Source: an uncultured Actinomycetes bacterium
GTDB taxonomy: Bacteria; Actinomycetota; Acidimicrobiia; IMCC26256; PALSA-555
NCBI GenBank assembly: GCA_937927875.1
Contig: CALEYV010000163.1
Location: forward strand, 1-41,480
Length of the DNA: 41,480 nt
Direction: 5' to 3'
Of the stretch, positions 18,469-26,975 are shown one piece after another (positions within the stretch are counted from its first letter, which is position 1; every line of letters begins with the position of its first letter). The translations under genes were made by a program, and so were the position numbers. The notes under the pieces were generated by a model, which saw nothing but the letters and a program-made list of their open reading frames with translations, did not search any database and was not told the origin of the DNA.

Positions 18469-19122
18469 TCAGCTGACGCCGGCCGCGGGCCCCACGGAGG
18501 CCAGCTCGCGGTTGGTCAGGATCTCGTCGACGATTCCGTAGTCCTTCGCCTCGATGGCGCTCATGATGAAGTCACGGTCGGTGTCGGTGCCGACCTTCTC
18601 GACCGGCTGGCCGGTGTGGTGGGCCAGGATCTCGTCGAGGAGCTCGCGCATCCGAGTGATCTCCTTGGCCTGGATCTCGATGTCGACGGCCTGGCCGGAC
18701 GCGCCGCCGTGCGGCTGGTGGATGAGGATGCGCGCGTGCGGGAGCGCGTAGCGCTTGCCCTTCGTGCCCGCGGTCAGCAGCACCGCGGCGGCCGACGCGG
18801 CCTGGCCGATGCAGATGGTCTGGATGTCGGGCTTGATGTACTGCATCGTGTCGTAGATCGCCATCAGCGCGGTGATCTCACCGCCCGGCGAGTTGATGTA
18901 CAGCGAGATGTCCTTGTCGGGATCCTCGCTCTCGAGGTGGATCAGCTGGGCCATCAGCAGGTTCGCGACCGCGTCGTCGATCGGCGTGCCGAGGAAGATG
19001 ATCCGCTCCTTCAGCAGCCGCGAGTACAGGTCGAAGGCCCGCTCGCCGCGGCTGGTCTGCTCGACGACGGTCGGCACCAGGTAGCCGTAGGCGGGGGTGC
19101 TCTTGTTCATGGGCTTGCTCAC
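18469..19122 (-). CDS. clpP: ATP-dependent Clp protease proteolytic subunit ClpP
   Basis: Serine protease subunit of ClpXP. It is 217 aa from the GTG at 19122; an ATG four codons later (MNKS) is an alternative. The catalytic triad is Ser110 in GQAASAAAV, His135 in LIHQPHGG and Asp184 in DTDRDF. The GTG overlaps the trigger-factor stop (GTGA), so it is translationally coupled. Many Actinobacteria carry two adjacent clpP genes here; this locus has only one. A second copy could lie elsewhere in the genome. Confidence 0.97.
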   Translation of the reverse strand: MSKPMNKSTPAYGYLVPTVVEQTSRGERAFDLYSRLLKERIIFLGTPIDDAVANLLMAQLIHLESEDPDKDISLYINSPGGEITALMAIYDTMQYIKPDIQTICIGQAASAAAVLLTAGTKGKRYALPHARILIHQPHGGASGQAVDIEIQAKEITRMRELLDEILAHHTGQPVEKVGTDTDRDFIMSAIEAKDYGIVDEILTNRELASVGPAAGVS

Positions 19123-20507
19123 TCGTGCTCCTCTGCGTCGGTGGCGGCGGTTGGCGTTGGGGGGTCGGGTTCAGCGGCCGAACCGTCAGGAAGTGTCAAG
19201 TCGACCGGGTTCCCGGACTCGTCGACCACGGAAGCGTGGTCGACCAAGTACTGGAGTGCCTTGCCGCGAGCGATGTCCGAGCGTACCGCCTCCAGGACGC
19301 CCCGCCGTTCGAGATCGCGTCGCAGCTTGGCCGGCTTCTCCTCCATGCGATCGGCCAGGCGCTGGATCTCCGCGTCGAGCTCGTCGTCGGTCGCGGCGAT
19401 GTGCTCGCGGCTCACGATCGCTCGCAGCGCGAGGTCGGCGCGGACGGCGTCGGTGGCGCCGGCGCGCACGCTGTTGACGAACTCGGCCTGGTCCTGGCCG
19501 GTGGCGGCGAGGTACTGGGGGATCGTCGCCCCCTGGTGCTCGAGCCGGTGGACGAGGTCGTGGAGGCGCCGCTCGGTCTCCCGCTCGACGAGGGCGTCGG
19601 GGATCGGCACGTCGACCAGCGCCGCGACCGTTTCGAGCACCTTGTCGCGTACGAGCAGCTGGGACTGGACGGTGGCGATCATGGTGAGCCGGCTGCGGGC
19701 GTCGCCGCGCAGCTCGTCGAGGGTGTCGAACTCGCTCACCTCGGAGGCCCACTCGTCGGTGGGCTCCGGCAGCACCTTGCGCTTCGCCTCCTTCACGAGG
19801 ACCTGGAAGGAGACCTCGTCGCCGGCCCGCTCGGCGAAGCGCTCCGGCAGCTCGTCGTTGAACTTCAGGATCTCCCCCACCCGCTTGCCGCGCAGCTCCT
19901 CGTCGAGCTTCGGTACGAGGGAGCCCGACCCCACCTCGTAGAGGTAGTCGGTGGCGCTGAGGGCGTCGATCACCTCGTCGTGGACGTACGCCTTGATGTC
20001 GATCTGGGCGTAGTCGCCGTCGGCGAGCGACCCGGTCTTGTCCTCGAGGTCGGCGAAGCGCTCCCGGAGCGCGTCGATCTGGGCGTCGACGGCCTCGTCG
20101 GAGACGGACGGGTTCGGGATCTCGATCTGGAGGTCCTCGGCGGCCAGCTCCACGACCGGGCGCACCTCGACGACGGCGTCGAAGCCGACATCGCCGCTCT
20201 CCTCGCCCTTCGTGATGTCGATCTCGGGCGCCGCGATGACGTCGATGTCCTCGGCTTCGACCGCCTGCGCGTAGTACTCGGGCACGGAATCGCGGAGCGC
20301 CTGCTCGCGGGCGACGTCGCTGCCGAGGCGGGCCTCGAGCAGCGCGCGCGGGGCCTTGCCGGGCCGGAACCCGGGCACGCGGACCTCGCGGGCGAGCTTG
20401 CGGAAGGCGGCGTCGACGGCCTGCTCGAACTCGGCGGCCGGCACCTCGACTCGCAGCCGGACCTTGTTGCCCTCGAGCGGCTCGACCGAGGTCGTGAGGG
20501 GGGACAT
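19119..20507 (-). CDS. tig: Trigger factor
   Basis: Ribosome-associated chaperone with peptidyl-prolyl isomerase activity. From the ATG at 20507 it is 462 aa. The ribosome-binding domain has the signature GFRPGKAP (46-53), a PPIase/FKBP-like domain covers roughly 150-245, and the rest is the chaperone arm domain. The C-terminus is acidic and Pro/Thr-rich, common in Actinobacteria. The frame is open for 15 more codons upstream, but MSPLTTSVEPLEGNKVRLRV is the typical start. No strong Shine-Dalgarno was seen. It heads the tig-clpP-clpX operon. Confidence 0.96.
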   Translation of the reverse strand: MSPLTTSVEPLEGNKVRLRVEVPAAEFEQAVDAAFRKLAREVRVPGFRPGKAPRALLEARLGSDVAREQALRDSVPEYYAQAVEAEDIDVIAAPEIDITKGEESGDVGFDAVVEVRPVVELAAEDLQIEIPNPSVSDEAVDAQIDALRERFADLEDKTGSLADGDYAQIDIKAYVHDEVIDALSATDYLYEVGSGSLVPKLDEELRGKRVGEILKFNDELPERFAERAGDEVSFQVLVKEAKRKVLPEPTDEWASEVSEFDTLDELRGDARSRLTMIATVQSQLLVRDKVLETVAALVDVPIPDALVERETERRLHDLVHRLEHQGATIPQYLAATGQDQAEFVNSVRAGATDAVRADLALRAIVSREHIAATDDELDAEIQRLADRMEEKPAKLRRDLERRGVLEAVRSDIARGKALQYLVDHASVVDESGNPVDLTLPDGSAAEPDPPTPTAATDAEEHE

Positions 20508-20574
20508 ACGGAGAAGGGCAGGATACCCGTGGCGTTCGGTGACCCCTCGCACCGGATCGGTGTCGGGCGCCCGC

Positions 20575-22995
20575 CTACACGTAGCCGCGCCGGACCAGGC
20601 TCTTGGTCGCGAACCAGCCCGGCACGGCGGGCACGTAGTTGACGACGAGCTGGTTGACGAGCACCGCCGCGACCGCGATCTCGCTCGACACGCCGAACGC
20701 GATGAGCGCGCCGGACATCCCGACCGAGCCGACGGCGGCGCTGCCGCCCGGGATCGGGATGAGCGACGCCAGCGTACCGAGCGCGATGTTGATGGCGAGC
20801 AGCGACCAGAACGAGAGCGTGGCGCCGAAGGCGGCCAGGCAGGCGACCAGGCAGAACCCGTAGAGGACGGCGGCGGCGATGTTGCCGCCGATGAGCAGGA
20901 CCAGCCGGCGCGGGGATCGCAGCGCCTCCCAGATCGTCGCCACCGCCCGCTCGACGGTCGGGACCGCGGTGCGGCGAATCTGCGGGATCCCCACGACGAC
21001 GACCGCCGTGGCGCCGAGCACGCCGACGACGATCACCAGCACCCGCAGCAGCGCGCTGCCGTTGATGTTGCCGAGCTGGATGCTGTTCGGCGCCAGCCAC
21101 AGCGCCAGGCCGAAGAGCGCCAGCTGGGTGACGATGCTCGCCGCCTGGCTGAGGAGCCCACCCGAGGCGACGGCCGACGCCAGGTCGACGCCCTGCTTCT
21201 GGAGGAACCGGACCTGGACCGCGGTGCCCCCGATGCCGGGGATGGCGAGGTTCGAGAACGACATCGCGACCTGGAGCTCGGTCGTGGGTCCGAGCGGGAG
21301 CCGGGTCGGCACCGTCCCGAGCAGCGCGACGGCGTACGCCAGGTTGGTGGCCATCGACAGCACGAAGGCGACGACGAGCCAGTTCCACTGCGCGTGGCCG
21401 AGGGCGTGGAAGAGCGCGCTGGGGTTCCCGATCTGGCTGAGCAGCCCGAACACCGCCACCAGCCCGCCGACGGCGAGCAGCAGGTTGGCCGGACTGACCC
21501 GGCGCAGCTCGAAGACCTGGGGCTCGTCGCAGTCGGCGGCGGCGGCCCCGAGCTTGCGGAGCTGTTCCAGCCGCTCGGTGAGCACCTTGTGAGAGACGCC
21601 GGCCCGCGTCTCGCGGCTGAGCGCGGCGGGCTCGAGGAAGCCGAGCGCGGCGCGGAGACCGTCGACGCCGACCCCGGCCACCGCGGCGTCAATGGCTCGC
21701 CGCTCGCCGACGATGCCCGCGGTGCCGGCCAGCAGCTCGGCGACGTCGACCGCGGCCCGGGCCGGCGCCGCCGTCGCGGTGGCGAATTGGAAGTCGACGA
21801 GACCGGGGCCGTCCGGGGCGAGGACGACGTGCCGGGCGTTGAGCCGGCCGTGCGACACTCGGGCCGTGTGCAGCAGGGCGACCTGGCGCCACAGGTCGCC
21901 GAGCAGCGCGTCGGTGACGACCGACGGCGCGGCCTCGGCGAGGAGCGGGCCCGCCACCGGTCGCTCCACCAGCATCGCCGCCCCGGGCCCGGCGCTGCCG
22001 GCGATCACCACCTCGGGCGTGCGGACCCCGGCCTCCCTCGCCAGCAGCAGCGTGTACGCCTCGTGCTGCAGCTGCTGGAGCCGGGTGAAGAAGAAGGGAC
22101 CGGAGTCCTTGTAGACGGCGAAGCGCCACGCTTTGGCGAGCAGCTGGGCGTCGGTCTGGTCCCGGCCCAGCACCTTCACCCACAACGGGCCTTGTCCGTC
22201 TTCGGCCAGCATGAGCGTCGCGACCTCGGGCTGGTGGGGAGCCAGATGCACACCGGTGGCGTCGACGCCGAGCTCGGCCAGCGTCGCCGTCGCCTGGTCC
22301 ACCGTCGGGTGCCCGCCCGGCGACCCGAAGATGAGGTGCACGGCAGCCGCGACCCCCCAGCCGAGGACGAGGCCGCCCGCGATGTCGGTCGGGTACGCCA
22401 CGCCGAGGTACATGGCCGCCGGCACGAGCGCGAGGACGACCCCCTTGCCGACCCGGCGCGACGGTCGGGTGAGATACGGGGAGGCCCCGGCGACGAGGGC
22501 GACGACGAGGGCGAGCCGCGGCGACGGGAACGCGGGCCCGCTGCCGCTCAAGCGGCTGACGACGTCGAGGCTGTGGCGGAGGCTCTGGTGCTCGACGACG
22601 ACCAGCCCGATGAACCGGGCCAGGCCCCACGCCAGCGCGCCGCAGACCACGAGGTCGCGCGCCAGCCGCCACCGCCCGGCGAGGAGCGCCGCCGCGCCGA
22701 CGAGCCCGACCGCCCACAGCGCCCCGAGCCGGTACCAGGTGGCGACGAACGACTGCAGCCCGCCCGGCAGCGAGTTGAAGAACTGGAAGATGGTCCGCTC
22801 GGTGCGGGTGATGTCCCCGACGTGCGTCGATAGGGCGGCGAGCAGCACGCCGGCCGTGATGACCCGGATCCAGTCGGTGGTGCGCCGCCGGAACGGCTGC
22901 TCCGCGGCGGGTCCGAACCAGCGCCGGCGCGACCGCTCGAAGCTGGTGACGACCGCCTGCGGCGAGAGGTGCCGGCTCGTCGTCTGGGCGGCCAA
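20575..22995 (-). CDS. Three-part membrane protein: PAP2-like, kinase-like, LPG-synthase/flippase-like
   Basis: From the TTG at 22995 the product is 806 aa. Residues about 40-225 are membrane segments resembling a PAP2 phosphatase, but the catalytic motifs are changed: PSGH reads PSPR (157-160) and the HxxxD histidine is Ala200 in GVAYPTD. Residues about 255-480 are kinase-like, with a possible VAIK lysine (Lys274) and DFQ in place of DFG (Asp401). The HGD-type catalytic loop is HGRLNARH, with Arg384 for Asp and His389 for Asn. Residues about 500-800 are about eight membrane helices of the lysylphosphatidylglycerol-synthase/UPF0104 flippase type (NLAIPGIGGTAVQVRFLQ, SLIPIPGGSAAVGSVG). The TTG has AGGAGG 6 nt upstream; the frame is open 14 codons further. 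The domain reading is by eye. A role in lipid or glycolipid handling is inference. Confidence 0.75.
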   Translation of the reverse strand: MAAQTTSRHLSPQAVVTSFERSRRRWFGPAAEQPFRRRTTDWIRVITAGVLLAALSTHVGDITRTERTIFQFFNSLPGGLQSFVATWYRLGALWAVGLVGAAALLAGRWRLARDLVVCGALAWGLARFIGLVVVEHQSLRHSLDVVSRLSGSGPAFPSPRLALVVALVAGASPYLTRPSRRVGKGVVLALVPAAMYLGVAYPTDIAGGLVLGWGVAAAVHLIFGSPGGHPTVDQATATLAELGVDATGVHLAPHQPEVATLMLAEDGQGPLWVKVLGRDQTDAQLLAKAWRFAVYKDSGPFFFTRLQQLQHEAYTLLLAREAGVRTPEVVIAGSAGPGAAMLVERPVAGPLLAEAAPSVVTDALLGDLWRQVALLHTARVSHGRLNARHVVLAPDGPGLVDFQFATATAAPARAAVDVAELLAGTAGIVGERRAIDAAVAGVGVDGLRAALGFLEPAALSRETRAGVSHKVLTERLEQLRKLGAAAADCDEPQVFELRRVSPANLLLAVGGLVAVFGLLSQIGNPSALFHALGHAQWNWLVVAFVLSMATNLAYAVALLGTVPTRLPLGPTTELQVAMSFSNLAIPGIGGTAVQVRFLQKQGVDLASAVASGGLLSQAASIVTQLALFGLALWLAPNSIQLGNINGSALLRVLVIVVGVLGATAVVVVGIPQIRRTAVPTVERAVATIWEALRSPRRLVLLIGGNIAAAVLYGFCLVACLAAFGATLSFWSLLAINIALGTLASLIPIPGGSAAVGSVGMSGALIAFGVSSEIAVAAVLVNQLVVNYVPAVPGWFATKSLVRRGYV

Positions 22996-23001
22996 CCGGT
23001 C

Positions 23002-23007
23002 CCTCCT
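23002..23007 (-). promoter_or_regulatory. Ribosome-binding site deciding the flippase-fusion start
   Basis: Reads AGGAGG on the minus strand, 6 nt before the TTG at 22995. It favours this start over the earlier in-frame TTG at 23037. Confidence 0.75.
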
Positions 23008-23072
23008 CGCTCCCCGAGCGGGCGGCCCGCCAGGCAACGAACACTAGGGCCGGCCGCGGCGCCGGTCCCGGC

Positions 23073-24437
23073 TCAGGTCGTCGGCGACTTGATGACGGCG
23101 TGCAGCGGCGGGCCGCCGAGCTTCGTCGTCGCGCCCGACTGCACGACCGCGCGCACGAGCAGGGCGATGAAGTCACGCGAATCGGGGCTGAGGTACCGGT
23201 CGTCGCCGTGGAGCCCGTACACCTTCGTCCCGTGCACGGCTCCGTCCGCTCCCGCCTGGTAGGTGTTGAAGCTGACCCAGCTGGGATTGATGTCGAGCTC
23301 CATCGCCCGCTGCACGCCGGCCGCGACCAGCGCCTGCGCGAGCACCGCAGGCGTGATGCCGCCGCCGGCCGCGAAGACGAGCGCGCCGTGGGCGTCGATC
23401 CCGAGCGCCGAGCGCCACGTGTTCGGGCCGCTGATGCTGGCGCCCCAGGCGCCCGGGCTCCCGGCCGACGCCACCGGCTGGCCGCCGTCGATGAGCGGGG
23501 TCAGGTTCTGGCGCACGTAGGCCACGTCGGGCCCGCCGTTGACGTCCCGGCCCCACACCCCGACGGTGGCCTGGCCGTTGCTGGTCACGACGAGCGACGC
23601 GTCGCCGTTCTCGGGCGGGCGCCAGACCGTCCCCCACCCGATCCAGCCGCCCCGGATGTCACCCATCTTGAACCCGGAGTTGAACGCTGCCGCGAGCGCG
23701 CCGCGCTGGCCGGGCGGGACCTGGCCTCCCCACGGCCCGGGGCTGCCCGACGGGTCGCTCGTCCCCGCGACCAGGACGGGATGCAGCAGCGTCGGGTCGA
23801 GCCAGGCCAGCCCGACGCCGCTCGCCTGGCCGCCGTACGTCGTGGGCTTGCCGAGGACGGTGCGCCCGATCGGTGACCAGGCGACGCTCCCGCCCGGGCT
23901 CACCGGGGCCGGCGGCGCGCCGGGCGGTGGTGTCGCGTCGAGCCTGACGTTCCCGGCCCCGTCGAGCACCCGCACCTGCGCGGCCTGCTTCGACCCGTCG
24001 GTGAAGTTGACGTCGCAGGGGACCGTCGCGCCCGGGACCGCGACGATGGTGGGACTGGCCCCGCAGGACGGGAGCGACGGCACCGAGCCGTTGCTGGCGA
24101 CGAACTGGGCCACCGCCTGGGTGGTGAACACCGCCTGCTCGGCGTCGAGGGTCAGCACGCCGTGCGCGCCGGGCGTGAGCTTGATCGTGATCGGCGCGCT
24201 CGCGGTGCGGACGGTGCAGGTGAACGGGCGCTGGGTGGTGGGGGTGCCGCAGCGGCTGCTGACGACGCCGAGAGTGGGGTACGCGACCCGGGCTTGCGCG
24301 GTGACCGACCGTTGCAGCGCCGCGACGTCGACGCCGCCGCTGGTCGAGCATCCGGTCAGCACCGCGGCCGCCACGAGCCCCGACGCGCTGACCGCAGCGA
24401 CGGCCCGGATCGTGCGGCTGCGCTCGCGAAGGCGCAT
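23073..24437 (-). CDS. Lipoprotein with two DUF4333-like repeats and a phosphodiester-glycosidase-like domain
   Basis: The 454-aa product has a lipoprotein signal (basic start, hydrophobic 11-28, lipobox LTGC with Cys30), so it is probably anchored outside the membrane. Two similar stretches follow, each with a cysteine pair: Cys63/Cys74 and Cys125/Cys141. They match the DUF4333 style (Cys-Gly start, Cys-Thr/Asp-Val strand). A Pro-rich linker (169-181) leads to the C-terminal part (about 185-445). This has NSGFK, WRSALGIDAHGALVFAAG and AMELDINPSWVSFN, typical of the NAGPA-like phosphodiester glycosidase family. That family removes a sugar from a phosphodiester; the substrate here is unknown. 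The start ATG is followed by four Arg in the first ten residues, as expected for a signal. Confidence 0.78.
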   Translation of the reverse strand: MRLRERSRTIRAVAAVSASGLVAAAVLTGCSTSGGVDVAALQRSVTAQARVAYPTLGVVSSRCGTPTTQRPFTCTVRTASAPITIKLTPGAHGVLTLDAEQAVFTTQAVAQFVASNGSVPSLPSCGASPTIVAVPGATVPCDVNFTDGSKQAAQVRVLDGAGNVRLDATPPPGAPPAPVSPGGSVAWSPIGRTVLGKPTTYGGQASGVGLAWLDPTLLHPVLVAGTSDPSGSPGPWGGQVPPGQRGALAAAFNSGFKMGDIRGGWIGWGTVWRPPENGDASLVVTSNGQATVGVWGRDVNGGPDVAYVRQNLTPLIDGGQPVASAGSPGAWGASISGPNTWRSALGIDAHGALVFAAGGGITPAVLAQALVAAGVQRAMELDINPSWVSFNTYQAGADGAVHGTKVYGLHGDDRYLSPDSRDFIALLVRAVVQSGATTKLGGPPLHAVIKSPTT

Positions 24438-24497
24438 CGCTCGAACTCTACGGCGAGGCGGTGTGGCAACGACACGCGCGCGCCGCGCGCGGGTCGC

Positions 24498-25835
24498 TCA
24501 TGGCGGACCGATCGGAGCGCCGACCGGCAGCGCGCTCGGGTCGAGCGGCGGAGCGGGTTGGGCGGGAGGAGGCGTCGCGGCGGGCAGGGTCGGTGGATGC
24601 AGGAACGCGGGGCGACCGTGCAGGTCGAGGCAGTCGAGGAGGTTCGCGGCGTGTGCGTCGCGGGCGGTGAGCGCAGGCAGGTTCCACTTCGTCTCGATGA
24701 ATCGCGCGATCGACGTGTGGTCGTACACCACGTGCGAGACGTGGCCCCGCCGGGCGCGCGGCGACACGACGACCGCGGGGACGCGGAACCCGTAGCGGTC
24801 GTAGCCGCCGGGCTGGTCGGGCGGGACCTGGATGGGGGGCGGCACCGCGTCGGGGACCGGAGCGCGCGGCGGCGGGACGTGGTCGTAGTAGCCGCCGTGC
24901 TCGTCGTAGCACCACACCAGCAGCGTCTTGTCCCAGGCGGGACCCTGCAGGGCGGCGTTGATCACGCGGGCGGCGAACGCCTCGCCGACCCGGATGTCCT
25001 GCGGGTTCTCCTCCGACCCCTTGTCGAAGTCGGTGTCGACGAGGCTGAAGAACGGGAGCGTGCCGGCGGCGGCGTCGGCGAAGTACTGGCTGACCGGCAC
25101 CACCTTCGTCGGGGAGGACTGGCCGGCCTTGAACAGCAGCGTGGTGCCGAGCGTCGAGAAGTAGTTCTTCCAGCTGATCCCGTGCGCGTCGAGGCGATCC
25201 ATGATCGTCCCGTTGGCCGGTGAGCCCGGCAGGACGTTCGTGATCGTGCCGTTGGCGGTGGCGGCCAGCAGGAAGGAGCGGTTCGGGTACGTCTTGGCGG
25301 CGACGGACGCGAACCAGCGGTCGCAGAGGACGAAGGTTCGAGCCAGGCCGGCGTAGAACGGCAGGTCCTGCGGCGTCCAGTAGCCCATCGCGACCGACCC
25401 GCTGCCGCGCACGAACCCGTCGTTGCGGCGGCCGTTCATCGCGATGTGGCTCGCGTTCCAGCCGTTGCTCGGCTCGGTGCGCAGCTGGGTGAAGCCCGGC
25501 ATCCGGAACGAGCGCACGGGCCGGCCGGTGGCGTCGGGGTTGACCGCGGTCGGCTGTCCGTGGCGGTCGACCGGCAGCCCGTCGCCCCGCCCGAGCACCC
25601 CCAGGTAGTTGTCGAAGGAGTGGTTCTCCATCATCACGACGATCACGTGCTGGATCTGGGGGATCGTGTCGACACCCTCGGGCAGGTGGGGACGGGGGCG
25701 CACGCCCACGCCGACGCCGGGCGGGGCGACGCGCCCGGGGAGGCGGGCGGCGGCGAGCACCGCGCCGGCGCCGGCGCCGGCCGCCAGCACGCTGCGGCGC
25801 GAGTAGGGCCGCGCCCCCCAGGATCCCGGTGCCAC
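24498..25835 (-). CDS. Tat-exported phospholipase C / acid phosphatase family phosphoesterase
   Basis: The 445-aa product belongs to the bacterial phospholipase C/AcpA phosphoesterase family (PF04185). A twin-arginine signal is visible at residues 11-31 (YSRRSVLAAGAGAG). The catalytic core starts at IQHVIVVMMENHSFDNYLG, with ENHSFDNY at 70-77 holding metal ligands. Later family landmarks are CDRWFASVAAKTYPNR and the metal-site segment CYDEHGGYYDHVPPP. The start is GTG at 25835 without a strong ribosome-binding site; a shift of a few codons would keep the Tat motif. The C-terminal tail is Pro/Ala-rich. It should hydrolyse phospholipids or phosphomonoesters outside the membrane; the substrate cannot be told from sequence. 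Confidence 0.88.
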   Translation of the reverse strand: MAPGSWGARPYSRRSVLAAGAGAGAVLAAARLPGRVAPPGVGVGVRPRPHLPEGVDTIPQIQHVIVVMMENHSFDNYLGVLGRGDGLPVDRHGQPTAVNPDATGRPVRSFRMPGFTQLRTEPSNGWNASHIAMNGRRNDGFVRGSGSVAMGYWTPQDLPFYAGLARTFVLCDRWFASVAAKTYPNRSFLLAATANGTITNVLPGSPANGTIMDRLDAHGISWKNYFSTLGTTLLFKAGQSSPTKVVPVSQYFADAAAGTLPFFSLVDTDFDKGSEENPQDIRVGEAFAARVINAALQGPAWDKTLLVWCYDEHGGYYDHVPPPRAPVPDAVPPPIQVPPDQPGGYDRYGFRVPAVVVSPRARRGHVSHVVYDHTSIARFIETKWNLPALTARDAHAANLLDCLDLHGRPAFLHPPTLPAATPPPAQPAPPLDPSALPVGAPIGPP

Positions 25836-25894
25836 CGGGCCGGGACGCTACTGCTGCCGTCGGCCGGCGCGGACGCGCTGGGCCCGGCCGCCGG

Positions 25895-26938
25895 CTAGGC
25901 GCCTTCGAGCGTCGCCAGGCTGGGCGACGCCGAGGCCAGGTTCGCGAGCGCGGCGAGGCCGTCCGGCCGGTGCTTGAGCGTGGCGTCGAGGAAGTCGACC
26001 GTGGCCCGGGTCACGAGGTCGAAGTGCGGGTCGGATGGCTGCGAGAACGGCGGCAGGTGGGTCGCCGACACCAGCGTCAGCAGCTGGCGCGGCGCGCTGA
26101 GGTGCTGGCGGTCGAAGGCGATCGAGGCCGGATACGAGTCGTACTGGTCGTGGTCGTCCATGACGTGCAGCACCGGCACGCCGGTCGGCGCGGGTAACTG
26201 GTTGGCGTTGGCGAGGTTGCCGGCCATGGGAATCACGGCCCGGACGCGGGCGTCGCGGCAGCAGGCCGAGAAGGCCAGGTCGTAGGCCAGGGCCTCCCCG
26301 TCCGAGTGGCCGGTGACGGCGACGGCCTGGCTTTCGATGAGACCGGCGAGCGGGTCGCCGGGCGTCCCGCTGCGCCGGAGCGCCTCGCTGATCACGAAGA
26401 CGAGGTCGGTGAGGTTGGGCTGGCCGTAGTCGGCGTGGCTGGCCCCGCCCGGCGCGTCGCCGTTGAGCAGCGGCAGCGCGGGTGCGACGACGACGTACCC
26501 GGCCGACGCCCAGCGGGTCAGCAAGGCGGCGTAGGTGGCCGGGGTCACCGCGAACCCGTGCGCGAAGATGACCAGCGGGTAGGGGCCGTGGGTGAGGTCG
26601 GGCGCCGCGTTCGGGGCCGCGCTGCCGGCCGGCGCCGCGGCCGGGTACCAGACCGAGGTCGCCATGCTGCGGTTCGGCGCCCCGGGCGCCCCGCCGTTCG
26701 GGGGCGTGGGCCGGGTGGTGTCGACGTAGAGGTCGGTGCGGGTCCCGACGCCGAGCGTCCCGACCGCGACGGCGGCGGGGGCGGTCGTCGTGGTGGTCGC
26801 CGGCAGCGTGGTCGGCGGGAGCGTCGTGGTGGTGGTGCGCGCGACCTGGGTCGTCCCCCCGCCCGTGCAGGCCGCGCCGACGGCGACGAGGCTCGCCGCG
26901 ACGACGAGCGTTCGCCAGCCGGACCGGCGGGACGTCAC
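25895..26938 (-). CDS. Alpha/beta-hydrolase lipoprotein
   Basis: The 347-aa product starts with a lipoprotein signal (basic start, hydrophobic core, lipobox VGAAC with Cys24). A Thr/Pro-rich linker (about 34-54) follows. The hydrolase fold has the oxyanion segment FAHGF (125-129) and the nucleophile elbow GHSDG (210-214, Ser212). The acid is one of the aspartates in MDDHD (260-264), and the base is probably His294 in SATHLPPF. The layout resembles the dienelactone hydrolase / PAF-acetylhydrolase / cutinase-like polyester hydrolase group. It sits 59 bp after the phosphoesterase gene. Esterase or lipase activity is likely; the substrate is unknown. The start is GTG at 26938. Confidence 0.82.
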   Translation of the reverse strand: MTSRRSGWRTLVVAASLVAVGAACTGGGTTQVARTTTTTLPPTTLPATTTTTAPAAVAVGTLGVGTRTDLYVDTTRPTPPNGGAPGAPNRSMATSVWYPAAAPAGSAAPNAAPDLTHGPYPLVIFAHGFAVTPATYAALLTRWASAGYVVVAPALPLLNGDAPGGASHADYGQPNLTDLVFVISEALRRSGTPGDPLAGLIESQAVAVTGHSDGEALAYDLAFSACCRDARVRAVIPMAGNLANANQLPAPTGVPVLHVMDDHDQYDSYPASIAFDRQHLSAPRQLLTLVSATHLPPFSQPSDPHFDLVTRATVDFLDATLKHRPDGLAALANLASASPSLATLEGA

Positions 26939-26975
26939 GCGGGCTCGGGCGAGGTGGCCGCGGCGTCGGGCCCGG

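Noticed and set aside
20564..20573. Short palindrome between tig and the flippase-like gene
   Set aside because: A 10-bp loop-less palindrome with no U-tract is too common in GC-rich DNA to call a terminator.
20356..22833. Plus-strand open frame of about 800 codons opposite the flippase-like gene
   Set aside because: Arg/Glu/Gln/Asp-rich antisense translation with no motifs; the minus strand has clear membrane domains.
24471..24490. CG-alternating near-palindrome between two genes
   Set aside because: Low-complexity CG run; no clear stem-loop and no functional signal.
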